NCBI RefSeq assembly: GCF_963675165.1
Contig: NC_087389.1
Coordinates: 151,001-215,000, forward strand
Length of the DNA: 64,000 nt
Direction: 5' to 3'
Source of the DNA: Halichondria panicea
Taxonomy: Eukaryota; Porifera; Demospongiae; Suberitida; Halichondriidae
A program made the position numbers and the translations under genes. Below are positions 44,785 to 55,739 of the stretch, in pieces. Under the pieces are notes generated by a model that was not told the origin of the DNA, made no database searches, and was given only the letters and a program-made list of their open reading frames with translations. Each line of letters starts with the position of its first letter. The first letter of the stretch is position 1.

Positions 44785-45645
44785 TAGTTGGGTAGTAGCC
44801 AGGTAGTTCAGTTGGTATAGTCGAGTAGCTATATAGTTGGGTAGTGGAGTAGCTATATACCTATAGGTAGTTGGGTAGTGAAGTAGTCGAGTAGTTATAG
44901 GTATAGTGAAGTAGTTGGGTAGTGCAGTAGCTAGGTAGTTGGGTAGTGAAGTAGTTGGGTAGTGAAGTAGTCAAGTAGTTGGGTAGTGCAGTAGTTGGGT
45001 AGTGCAGTAGCTAGGTAGTTGGGTAGTGCAGTAGCTGGGTAGTGAAGTAGTTGGGTAGTCAAGTAGTTGGGTAGTCAAGTAGTTGGGTAGTCAAGTATAG
45101 TTGGGTAGTGAAGTAGTGAAGTAGTTGGGTAGTGAAGTAGTGAAGTAGTTGGGTAGTCAAGTAGTTGGGTAGTTGGGTAGTGCAGTAGCTGGGTAGTGAA
45201 GTAGTTGGGTAGTTGGGTAGTGAAGTATAGTCAAGTAGTTGGGTAGTGCAGTAGCTAGGTAGTTGGGTATATATATAGTGAAGTAGTTGGGTAGTGAAGT
45301 AGTCGAGTAGTGAAGTAGTTGGGTAGTGAAGTAGTTGGGTAGTGAAGTAGTGAAGTAGTTAGGTATAGTGAAGTAGTTGGGTAGTCAAGTAGTGAAGTAG
45401 TTGGGTAGTGAAGTAGTGAAGTAGTTGGGTAGTGCAGTAGCTATAGGTATAGGTTGGGTATAGTGAAGTAGTTGGGTATAGTGAAGTAGTTGGGTAGTGA
45501 AGTAGTGAAGTAGTTGGGTAGCGAAGTAGTTGGGTAGTGAAGTAGTGAAGTATAGCTGGGTAGTGAAGTAGTGAAGTAGCTGGGTAGTGAAGTAGTTAGG
45601 TAGTGAAGTAGCTAGGTAGTGAAGTAGTCGAGTAGTGAAGTAATT
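44785..45645. repeat. GTAGT-type satellite, about 860 bp
   Basis: Dense imperfect repeats of GGGTAGTGAAGTAGTT and relatives (GTAGTTGGGTAGTCAA, GTGCAGTAGCTAGGTA). The elementary motif is a 5-bp GTAGN built into higher-order units of 15-25 bp. Strongly strand-asymmetric (G/T/A, almost no C). Non-coding. Confidence 0.95.
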
Positions 45646-47940
45646 GTACGGGAGCTCTGTGCTGCACTTAGTGACAAACAGATCTCAATCACTGTGCAAG
45701 ACTTTCAGAAGAGAATTGCCAACTTCCCTTTGAACACTGTCAATCCCCAATGGTTCCTAAACAAAACAACTGACAGGACCACGATTCCATCTAGCTAGCA
45801 TCCATATATGCATGCTAAGCAAAAGAAGTGCTCACAGATCTACCAGTCCAGCTTTGACGAGTCTTTTCTCGAAAAGTTGGAAGCAGGTGTACGTAATTAT
45901 AATAATTATAACATTCATCAATATTCATGCTAAAATTATTCCGAGCATAAAATTATAATTTATCAGGGCATATACCTTTAATAGATAGTATATGCAGCAT
46001 GCATAATTATACTGAATTATATAATCATGCAATTTTGTGTCTTTTTTATAGCTATACATGGAGAAGAGGTGTGTTCAGCTAGAGGAAGTTGACAAGGACT
46101 TCGACTCCAGTGGCCTTTGGGGCGGGGAGAGTCAGACTCCTCCAAAGGAAACCATGTGGAAAGAGAGACCCCGCCCCTCCATCATCAGACACTCCTCATG
46201 TGGTAGAGACCCCTCCATCAAACAGCAGTACAACTTCTCCTTTGGTAGAGACCCCTCCATCATCAGACACTCCTCACGTGGTAGAGATCCCTCCATCAAA
46301 CAGCAGTACAACTCCTCCTGTGGTAGCTGCACTGTTAGAACTGGGGTGTAATTTACACCCAATTATATGGGTACTGCATATATATACGCTTTAAAAACTC
46401 TACACCAGGGGTGTAAACTGGAGCAGTTAGTTTACACCCATACAAGAGTAAACTATACCCCCAAAGAGTGTATACTACATACTTTTTTTCACATGCAGAT
46501 ATAGGTTATGAACAACTTAAAAATGTTAACAGTGACATTAATTTTAAGTGAAAAGTGACAACAGTTACTAACAAAACAACAGTTAGAAGAAAATTGTACA
46601 GTGATAATACAAAGGAAATTGATTGTTTACAGAACAGGTCTTCTTGGTGTAACATACTGGAACTCAGGTATAGCAAGACCGATCACTCTTGACGATGAAG
46701 CGCCCACCTAGGCATGTGGAAAGTTCATATCATGTAACCACTTCATAGGTAGTAGGGTCGCCTGGCTCCGGCCAGATTGCTTTATTCTTTCTCACATTGA
46801 CATGTATACTTTCCAGTTAGTATTTACTGTAGAAAAAAGGTGGACTATGTATGCTTAGAAAGTATATAGAAAAATAGACAGTGACCAGTGTTTACCTAAT
46901 TATAGATAACTAGTCATCTGTCTGTTCCTTACCTGTCATAGAAGTACATTGTAACATCATCCACTTCATGTAATGCAGTGAACAAATCCTGTCTTGTCTC
47001 TTGTCTCTTGTCTTTGTCTTTTGGAAGCTCAATGGTTTCACAGCTAATAGATCTACTGAGCATGCGCAACTAAATTGAGCCACTTCCATAGCACTTCCAT
47101 AGCTAGCTGCAAACTTGTGCATATCTTTCAACCGGCTTTGTAACAATGCCTTGAGATTTTTCCTTTACAAAAATACTCCAGGTGGATCTTTCGTACACCA
47201 GATGTATATATATAGTAGACTTTTGGGGGGTACTTGCTGAAGCACAGATACACAGTTCATTGAATGTGATGAGTCTGCTTCTAGCATGCGCAGTGCTCTA
47301 TAGCACTGCTTTTACAAGAGGAAACTAACAGCATAAAGTATAGAAAGCATAATGTTATGTCCAGGTGATGAAAGACACCGACCAGAAACTAAAATTCACT
47401 GGTCAGGAAATATTGCTACAGTATACATGCACTCTTGTGGGATTATTTACACCCATGTTCACTATTTTACACCCCAGGGTTCACCATTAACACCAGTACC
47501 AGATTTACACCCTATAAGGGGCTGTTGTTTACACCCCTCCTTGCATTTTTTACGCCCCAGTTTTAACAGTGACTGTGTGTAGAGACCCCTCCATCAGACA
47601 GTGGTACGAACAGAGATCCAGCGAGCAGTGGTGAAGCCGTGACAAAACAACTAAAGCGTGCTCTTACACTTTGCACTGAAGACAATACTCCTGTGTTGAA
47701 GCGCAGCAAACGGATGAAGGGGAGACACAGTACCACCCCTGTGGTGAAACGCAGACGCATGAACAAAAAGATCAACAAAAAGATCGACACAAACATTTGT
47801 CAGCAGTGCCAGCAGGCAGGAGACGAGGAGAATTGGGTGGGATGTGATTACTGTCCACGTTGGTTCCACATTAATTGCGTGAGGATTGACCGACGTCAAC
47901 ATGCATGACATCCGTGAACAGTGGAAATGCTCAATATGTT
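45645..47940 (+). pseudogene. Broken gene with Pro/Ser/Thr repeats and PHD finger
   Basis: A coding-like stretch (VRELCAALSDKQISITVQDF at about 45648) is followed by a repeat-rich exon (VETPPSSDTPHVV units, about 46160-46330), an insertion (46330-47571), the continuation of the same repeat (CVETPPSDSG), a Lys/Arg-rich part, and a PHD finger ICQQCQQAGDEENWVGCDYC...CV. A one-base frameshift near 47892 precedes the last PHD cysteines (EQWKCSIC). Probably part of a transposon-encoded protein like that of Ginger1, but the catalytic part is not identified. Confidence 0.55.
46330..47571. mobile_element. TIR element with TTTACACCC subterminal repeats
   Basis: Left end CACTGTTAGAACTGGGGTGT and complement of the right end CACTGTTAAAACTGGGGCGT form TIRs of about 22 bp. 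Many copies of TTTACACCC occur near both ends (46353-46450 and 47448-47545). It interrupts the Pro/Ser/Thr repeat of the surrounding gene. CACTG termini resemble the CMC superfamily, but I cannot see a matching 2-3-bp target duplication. No transposase. Confidence 0.7.
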
Positions 47941-48478
47941 AAACAGATTGTTCTAAGTTTCTGAGCTATCACTTACGTTTTGTGTTCACCTAGTAGATAT
48001 AATATCTAGATCTATACTCATTTATTTACTCATTTATACAACAACAGCTCAATGTTCACTTTGTAAATCAGTTAGTAAATGTCATGGTGTTCAATTATTG
48101 GAATTATTACTGATAACTAGTGATTGGACAATTGGTGATGACTACCCACTACTTGACTAAGGTGGTAGTCTACAGCGCATAGTTTAAAGATCAAGACATA
48201 TATGACAAAATGAGTAGGCAGACCGGGGTAGTCACTTCAACCAGTTCCTTATATAATACTGAGAAGCTACACTCTTATTTCAGACTTCTCTGGATAACTA
48301 GTAACGAATAATTTTATCTGTGGTAAATGAAAACTCATGTAAAAAAACTTGCCTGACTCAGCAATATTGTGCTCCCGTGATGTTGTCCAACCTTAAATGT
48401 TTGGGAATATCACGTGACCAGTGACTTCCGCTCTAGACATTGGAGATGCAGGAACTCTGAAAACCGCAGTATCTATGC
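47941..48478. other. Non-coding right part of insertion
   Basis: AT-rich, no reading frame of note and no repeat apart from a few short direct repeats. It ends at the point where homology to 23500-23570 resumes. Confidence 0.5.
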
Positions 48479-48549
48479 CTTAACCTATTAACTCGATCGA
48501 CTCTAGCTAGCTCTACGTCTACTATACTATACTAAACAAAGTCTCTAAG

Positions 48550-50251
48550 ATGAGCTCCAGCACTGATTCCAGAGATGTGCAGAGAGGCGGTTGCAATTGC
48601 CCTCAATGTGACTGTGGCCAGTATGATGGAGGAACTGAAGGAAGGAAATGCAATCACTGTGGTCACCCTCCTGGAAAGCATGTGAACATGAACACAGGCA
48701 TTGCTTCTTTGGCACCAACAACTACTTCGTTCTTACCATCTTATCCTATACAAGATGGTTACAGCCCCCAATTTACTACCCACTCTGCACCCGATCAATC
48801 GACTATGTCGATGTCACCTCAAGGAGCTGTGCAACCACGACCGAGTCAATTACGAAGTCCCTTCAAGCGGCCACGACCAACTACTGCTTCCCCACCAGCA
48901 TTACGTTCACCTGCACCTCGGCTAGCCCTAGCCCGTATGTTACTCTAATAATTTTATATAAATGATTAAATTATATTCTTATGCTTACAGTTCCACTTGA
49001 CCAGCAGTGTAAGCTCAGTGGATGCTCAAGGAGGAGATACACTGAAGGTGGTCGTGTACATGACTGTTGTGGGAAAACACATGCGACGGAGTATGCCAAA
49101 CAAAATTGTAAAGTTCTCATGCTGTAACAGTACTTTTCATACTCTTTAGACATACTTCTATAGGTCATATTACATCCGAGTTGCAATGCAAGACTCCTGG
49201 ATGCTACAAACAGAGGTACCCAAATCGCCAAGGAGGACATTTTGATTACTGTGCCAAATATTGTCGTGACAGTGGAGGCAAACCACAAGGGTCAATGCTT
49301 GCTTCAGGTAAGAGCTACTAAATGTGTACATGTTATAATACTATAAATTTATAGCTTCAATGCCGGACATGGCTCTGACAGGCGGCTATGGTATCTGTCA
49401 GTTCCCTCAGTGTGGAAGACAAAAGTACTGTGATCCTGCCAACGGGAGGGTGCATGACTTCTGTGGGAGATCCCATGCTTACCGAGCCAGAGTGGAAGGT
49501 ACTTATTGCTGTGATGTAGATATTATGTAGCTCTGGGTATTTCCCAGGTGATTCCCCCAAATTGATAGTGTGCGGGCCTATTGTTATTATTGTGTTATGC
49601 TTGTTTGTATTCATACCTCCAGGAATCACCACTGCTGTGAATATCAGAGTAGCCACTGCACAAGAGCTCTCCACAATTGCAGGGAAGTTCAAGCAGTCAT
49701 GGGCTAGTGCAAAAGGGGCTTGTCCAGCAGTTTCATTTGTCTACATCATCAGCAACTCCCAGCTTACACAAAGATGGACCACATACAGAAGTGGGTTACA
49801 GAAGAAGGACGTTGAAGAGTACTACCATGGTACTAAACTAACATGCAACATTACAGCGACTTCAACTCTGTGTAACGACCAAAATTGTGGTGCATGTGGT
49901 ATCTCAAACACTGGACTGGATCGAAGATACATTCGAAAGAACATTAACTACCAGAGATTTGGTCATGGCTTTTACCTCGCTCCCAATTCATCAAAATGCC
50001 ATGACTACACCCAAGGATGCTCCTCGTATAGAGCTATGCTGTTGTTTGATGTTTGTCCTGGAAATAAGTACAACCTCAAGAAAAACAATGAGAAATTAAC
50101 AGGTCCACCTCAAGGATTCGATTCTGTTTATGGACAGACAGGAGGAGGCAACTTGAACTATGAAGAACTAGTAGTGTACAACGCTGATGCTGCCCTTCCA
50201 AAATGTATTATTGTGTACCAAAAGGACGGTGAAGGAAAAATAGCAAAATAG
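48550..50251 (+). CDS. Gene D3: ribbon, three fingers and PARP-like domain (H-Y-E)
   Basis: Intact copy of D. Exon 1 is shorter than in D2 (the FHSTMVMDDTKF block and a second linker block are absent), giving a linker about 36 residues shorter. Fingers CKLSGC...HDCCGKTHA, CKTPGC...FDYCAKYC and CQFPQC...HDFCGRSHA are complete. The PARP exon has YYHGTKLTCN, FQRFGHGFYLAPNSSK and LNYEELVVYN. Several replacements relative to D2 (for example NINYQRF, GQTGGGN) make this the most diverged D catalytic domain. Its divergent partner C3 is now about 8 kb away. Confidence 0.85.
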
Positions 50252-50322
50252 ACATTTTTTAATTACAGTTACTGTTTTTCTATACAAAACATGTGTGATG
50301 TAGACTATTATACATTGTCCAA

Positions 50323-51396
50323 TTAAGAGTTCATCTGTGACTGCATATAGCACTGGTCACACCAGCTCTTCCCTGGGTTAGCTTGTCTCACTCGACACTT
50401 GGAGCACATCTTGCCACCAGCTGTTGCTGGCATGGACTGAGTAGAAGGGCCCGGGGGCATAGATCTACCAGAATGGGAGAGAGGCAAACTATCACTTGGT
50501 AGCATCGGAGGGCCTTGTCCTTGCATTTTAGAGTAGTAGCTCATGGGTCCACTGGAGATAGCAGATGATCCTGGTGGCTGTCCGTAAGCCCTCGGGGAGC
50601 TACCTTGTTGAGCTGCATGAAATTAATAGTAGTAGATTATATAAAATAACCCCCCCACCACCATCCTACCTGTCTTAAAATAACCCCCCCCCCATCCTAC
50701 CTGTCTTAAAATAACCCCCCCACCACCATCCTACCTGTCTTGGTGGCAGCAACCTTCTGCTGGTGAAAGGATGATTGAAGTTCATTGAACTTCTTAGCAC
50801 ATGTCCTGCTACAGAAATCGTGGATCTTGTCACCTTCTTTTCGCTTTGGATATTTACACCCAGGACATTTACACTCCCCAAATATTATTTTTTGAACAGG
50901 TTGTTCATGAGCATCATATCTTGGTTGGAACCCGGAGGCGCCCTCGCCCTGGGACATCATCTGACCAGACGTCATGGGTGCACTTGGTTGCTGAGGACGA
51001 GGCTTGCGTACTGCGAGTCAAACAAAGAACTACGTTAGATAGCTGGGGTAATGATAATTATAGACTCACATATGGAAATGATATAAATACACATACGGTG
51101 ACAGCCATCTATAATTATGTACAATTCTTACGTTTATCAGCTCCAGCATGCAATTGAGCAGGGCAGCCACAGTATTCACAGTCAGTGTAGCTGTTTGGAT
51201 CCTCAGACTGGTACTTGTCGCACTCGTCTTTGCCACAGCTACTGCAAGCTCCCAGTTCTATGATCCTGACATGCTCTACTGGTGTATGGTTGCAGTACTC
51301 ACAACGCAACTGTCCAGGCTGTGTGGGTGAAGTACGGTACTCTTCACACTCACAAGTGTTGCATTTGCCCCGCTGAGATCCTTGGATGTCTTTCAT
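50323..51396 (-). CDS. Gene E3: zinc-module-only protein
   Basis: Three exons from the start MKDIQGSQRGKC (51396) to the stop at 50323. Both ribbons in exon 1, the finger CKCPGC...KIHDFCSRTC in exon 2 and the C-terminal ribbon C-x2-C-x10-C-x2-C are complete. The last exon lacks about 8 residues (the DKRGA region) present in E1. The intron between exons 2 and 3 contains a triplicated splice-donor segment. Confidence 0.7.
50641..50745 (-). repeat. Triplicated exon-end/splice-donor segment in E3
   Basis: Three tandem copies of about 35-43 bp (ACCCCCCCACCACCATCCTACCTGTCTTAAAATA-like). Read on the minus strand, each copy carries AAGACAGGTAGG, the exon-2 end plus donor. The authentic donor is the copy nearest the exon; the other two are potential alternative donors downstream. 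Confidence 0.8.
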
Positions 51397-51777
51397 TATT
51401 CTGTCAGATCACTCAGTAGATATATAATTATGATTATCTCCCCAAAAACTGAACATAGACATCTACGGCTTTCTTTGATTATGTAGGGGAATCCCATAAT
51501 TAAATTATGCATACATTTGCCATGTCTGGACTGTACTGGCACAACAGTGAACACTGACAGTTCAACACCATGCATGAACTGTGCATATTATTGTCACACT
51601 GTTTCTTATCTTAGAGGTCAATGCAAAAAGCATAAATGAGGGGGCGTACAACGAGGCCTATGTGTACGACTGCTGAGCCAATAATCACACATGTATCCCA
51701 TCACAACTATTTACTGACTGTCGACAGTTCATAATAAAACCCGACAAACTGTACATAGAGGTATAAAAGTAAAGTTT
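51397..51777. other. Interval between E3 and the H3 fragment
   Basis: No coding sequence or repeat that I can support in these 380 bp. Confidence 0.4.
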
Positions 51778-53189
51778 TCACGGTCTCTTTACAACTAAGA
51801 CAAGTGTTTTTCTAACTATTGCAGCCAGATCCAGATCAACATTGGACAACATTCCTGTCCCTGTTTCCAACACATAGTGTTTCACAAACCCATAGGTAAT
51901 TATCTCATCTTCGTACTCTAGTCCGCTAAATCGTGCTGGCGAGTTCTTTGTCACAGAACTCACAGTGGTGGTAGTAAGATGAGACTGTAAAAAAAGTGAA
52001 TGATCAAAATAACAAATAGTGCATATGGCTTACAATGACAGTCAGTCCAAATCCTTTTTGAGTTGAACAATTCTGATATTCTCTCGGATTTTGAACAGCA
52101 ACAAGAAAGGTTGGATTACAGTATTTGGCTGCATAAGAAATAAAACGATGTCATGCAGTATGTCACAAGAGCCAATTTCCAACACAATCAAAAAGTACCG
52201 TTGTCCATGAGTGGCTTAAGTTGAGGAAGTGCAATTGATCTGTTTAGTTCCAGAGAACATGACCTATTCTTTGTTGCTTCTTCTTTATAGGTTAACGGGC
52301 TGACTTCTTTGTCGTTCAATGAAGTGATCACATCCAGCACACGTACTTCACCACTCATAATCAGGTGTTCAGCTTTAGTATTGTATTCAAATCCAAGCAC
52401 CAGCAGCTGCATTATACAACACAATTGTGTACACTGACCATACAATAGAGGCGCATACCCCAGTAAATGTGGGACATCTGTACGTCTTTTCACCGACAAT
52501 GAGGCCAATATCTTTTTTTTTTACGTTTTGAAACAACACTTTGACCACCACCTGCCTTCCTGTAGCAATAAGACATTTACATTAATACCTTTGTAAGGGC
52601 GTTACCTGAGCCGGAGGATCTTGAAGTTGCCTGGTTACCTGATGACAGAACAGCACCATGAGAACGTTGACCACTCCCTCCTAATGCTGGAGCTAGTGTC
52701 TTCTTGGTGGCAGCAACCTTTTGTTGTTGAAAGGATGATTGAAGATCGTTGAACTTCTTAGCACATGTCCTGCTACAGATCTTGTCACCTTCTCTTTGCT
52801 TTGGAAAAGTACACCCAGGACATTTACAAGTTCCATGCATTATTTTCTTGGCAGGTTGTTCATGAGCATCATATCTTGGTTGGAACCCGGAGGCGCCCTG
52901 GGCCTGGGACATCATCTGACCAGACATCATGGACATCATCTGACCAAACGTCAAGGACATCAGCTGGCCAAACGTCAAGGACGCACTTGAGTGTTGGCTT
53001 TGAGGACGGGGTTTGCGTACTGCGAGTTAATTTAACCAAGAGCTATACGATATGATGGGTGAAAAACATAGCTAGCTAGCTATACGTACGACTTACGTTT
53101 ATCAGCTCCAGCATGCAATTGAGCATAACAGCCACAGTATTCACAGTCAGTCAAGTGTTGCATTTGCCTCGCTAAACACCTTGGATGTC
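51778..53189 (-). pseudogene. Gene H3: chimera of E-like zinc modules and A-like PDZ domains
   Basis: Found only in cassette 3, between E3 and F3. A degraded exon 1 (53189-53092, MKDIQGV-stop-RGKCNT, with an internal deletion) and a finger exon (PAKKIMHGTCKCPGC) resemble E. The following exons (about 52562-52459, 52409-52200, 52130-52035 and 51986-51778) match the PDZ-like region of A: KKDIGLIVGEK, LLVLGFEYNTK, GFGLTV and NSPARFSGLEYEDEIITYG. The finger has lost HDF (KICSRTC), and exon 1 has a stop and lacks its second ribbon Cys. Probably a decaying relic of an ancestral ribbon-finger-PDZ gene or a recombination product. Confidence 0.65.
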
Positions 53190-53316
53190 CTTCATTCTGT
53201 CAACAAAGATTTACTGAATCTCTCCAGAAACAAAGCCACTGTTGGTGTGATTCAAGGGGAATCCCCACAACAAGATACGCCCCCACAAGTACATGCATCA
53301 AAGAACTAAAAACATT

Positions 53317-54232
53317 TCATTTTGCAATCTTTTCCACACCATCTAACTCATACACAACAATAAACTGAGGCATAACAGCAGCTACATCAAACACCACTAT
53401 CTCATCATAGTTCAGAGAGCCTCCAGCAACACCATGCACTGAATTGTATTCTTCTGGAGGACCAGTGAGAGTCGTGCTGTCTTGACGAATCTCGTACTTT
53501 GCACCACATGCCACCAAACACAGCAACTGAGCACGTACTTTATGGAGCGGATTGCCTTGAGTGTAGTCGTGACATTTTGAAGAATTAGGAGCGAGGTAGA
53601 TTCCTTTACCAAATCGCTGAAATCGAGGAATATTGCTACCAATTCGATGGGAATCAAATCCATTGGAAGATATTCCACATATTCCACAGTTTGTGTCTTG
53701 ACAACAATCATCACGCTCTAGTAAATTGCACGTTAGTTTAGTTCCATGGAAAAACAGATCGGAGTTTGTAGCCTTCTGGTCGCCTTGCTTGATTCGATCG
53801 CTGTACTCGTGAAATGATTTTGTCAGCTGCTTGTTCTGTACAGCATATATCACCAATGGCACGGGAGGGGTAGGACATTTGGGAGTGATTTTCACCCATT
53901 CTTTCTTGAAGTGCTTCAATATATCTTTGTGCGTTTGTTGCTCTGAGTCTAGTCGCTTGAGCATGCTTGACTCTTGAACTACTGCAGAAGATTAAAGGAA
54001 AGTAAAATACCGTAACTTCCAAACATTTACCTAACTTAAGCTTAACCGAACACTTACCTGTTCCCTTTCTTTGTGCTTGGTAGCACTCTGTACAGAGCTT
54101 GAAAGGATGGTTTCTTTCCTTCTCCCCACACTCATAACACAGCTTGTGGTCTAGTTTACAGGACCTGCACAGAAAGTCTCCTTGAAGGCGAGGATGGAAG
54201 TCACATTGAAAGCAGAGTTTGTCCTCAGCCAT
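53317..54232 (-). CDS. Gene F3: double zinc ribbon and PARP-like domain (H-Y-E)
   Basis: Intact, with start MAEDKLCFQC at 54232 and stop at 53317. Exon 1 ends at a donor near 54059. The catalytic exon carries FFHGTKLTCN, FQRFGKGIYLAPNSSK and LNYDEIVVFD. Nearly identical to F1 (differences such as CQDTNCGIC for CQDRGCGIC), so F1 and F3 are the likely functional copies. Divergent from G3 by about 125 bp. Confidence 0.85.
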
Positions 54233-54356
54233 CTTGTGTGTGTACTATTGTGTGTAGGGGAATTCCCAGGGGAACTCCCGTTACATCAACTGCAAACAAC
54301 ACCTCACTGCAAATGTCTAGCTCTTGGCTAAGCTGCAAGCTCAATTAACTTTTGCA

Positions 54357-55662
54357 ATGGCAACAAGATCACTCACTGGTAAGCTGGTTAAACAACTGCC
54401 TGCTGCTGCTATTATGTCTTTGTTTGCATAATTATTAGCTGCATGCCTAGGCCTTTCTATATATAAAATTATCATGAGCTGAAACCTTGACAACTAGACC
54501 ATTCACCATCCCTTTTGCCCAGGTACAGTATGCAGGTACCCAGGCTGCTCCAAGCCAGGATACAAGGAGCCCAGTGGCTACACACACAACTTCTGTGGAC
54601 GAACACATGCTGAGATGTACAGGTCAATTCCTCTCACTTCCCCCACCCCAACCACCTCGGCATTCTCATACTCAAGTAAGTTTGCAAAACAATGAATTTC
54701 TATTACTTTTACTTATTGTGTCTTCTCTTGCAGGACCGGCTAAGTCAGCACAAACAACAAAAAGTGCTCTGAAACCATTGAAGGCACTTCAAAAATATGT
54801 ATCACCGTCATCAAACGAGATAAAGTTCTACAATAGTTATGACCCCTTCTACGAGTTTACAAACTTTTATCCAACATTTATGACAATTGATAGAAGTTCT
54901 TGGCCTTCTTCTGAACACTACTTTCAAGCTCAAAAATTTGTCGGTACTCCATATGTAGAGAAAATAAGGAAAATGTCTTCAGCTAGAGAAACGTTCCAGT
55001 TTTCGAGGAACCCAGCTGTATCTCAATGGCGAAGGTCAGATTGGGACCAAGTGAAAGATGACATCATGCTGAAAGCTCTAAGATGTAAGTTTGGGCAATC
55101 AGACAGACTGCGTTCTCTTCTTCTTGGCACAGGAGACAAGAAACTCATTGAGCACACAGAGAATGATTCTTACTGGGGAGACGGTGGAGGGAAAGGAAAA
55201 GGCTTGAACAAACTCGGCGAACTGCTCATGAAAGTACGACGAGAGCTCAAAGAAATGGAGAAAACAAAAAGCCCTTTGAAAAGAAGCAACTCATTTTCAA
55301 TTTCTAGCACAAAATCATCGAAACCGAAGTACACAGATGATATGAACACTTTGGGACGCACTTCTCCGTTCTCATTATCTCGTCGCTTGTCAGGATCACA
55401 GAACTCTTTACACACACCAAGCAGCACCCACAGAGTAGACTACACACCAAGCAGCACCCACAGAGTAAGATTCTTATCTCCTTCACTGGTACACAGGCCC
55501 CCCCTCAGCGCCACTTCTCGCACACAACCCAACAAACAAGGCACTACTAGTCCAAGACAACAGACCACTCCTTCTAACAGAACTCAATCTACCACAAGGC
55601 GACACGTGGGAAATGATTCCAGTCAAGTGGCTTCTGCTCTTACACACATATATAGATATTAG
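54357..55662 (+). CDS. Gene G3: finger and NADAR domain
   Basis: Exons 54357-54378, 54523-54675 and 54734-55662. Finger and all NADAR motifs are present; one change near the core is SQWRRSDW for SRWRRSDW, where B and other G copies have Arg. The Ser/Pro tail contains a local duplication (HTPSSTHRVDYTPSSTHRVR) and ends ALTHIYRY. Convergent with the URB2-like gene, gap about 78 bp. Confidence 0.85.
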
Positions 55663-55739
55663 AATTTGAACTTTATAATTATATTGACTTAATTGCTTCC
55701 CTTAACCAATTTCAATTATAATAAATATCATATAATCGT

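Larger units (their letters stand above)
40429..48478. mobile_element. About 8 kb of inserted DNA between C3 and D3
   Basis: The C/D divergent interval of cassettes 1 and 2 is interrupted here: CCGTACCTTAA continues as foreign sequence and CCTTAACCTATTAACT resumes at about 48479. The duplicated CCTTAA (or TTAA) may be the target site. The ends show a weak inverted resemblance (left ACTTCCGGATCTC, right complement AGTTCCTGCATCTC). Content is listed separately: a small ORF, a long inverted repeat, a satellite and a PHD-gene remnant. It may be one large element with nested insertions or several insertions. Confidence 0.55.

Noticed and set aside
44785-45645. Telomere-like interpretation of the G/T-rich satellite
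   Set aside because: The units are GTAGT-based and irregular, not TTAGGG, and the array is embedded in inserted DNA between genes.
46058-46394. Overlapping long frames on both strands in the Pro/Ser/Thr region
   Set aside because: Only the frame reading VETPPSSDTPHVV continues on both sides of the insertion at 46330-47571; the others are shadows of the same repeat.
1-55662. The possibility that the three cassettes are allelic haplotypes wrongly joined by assembly
   Set aside because: They differ by many private insertions, lesions and repeat lengths, the gene-order continuity across the junctions is logical, and the junction genes show real duplication breakpoints. It cannot be fully excluded without long reads.
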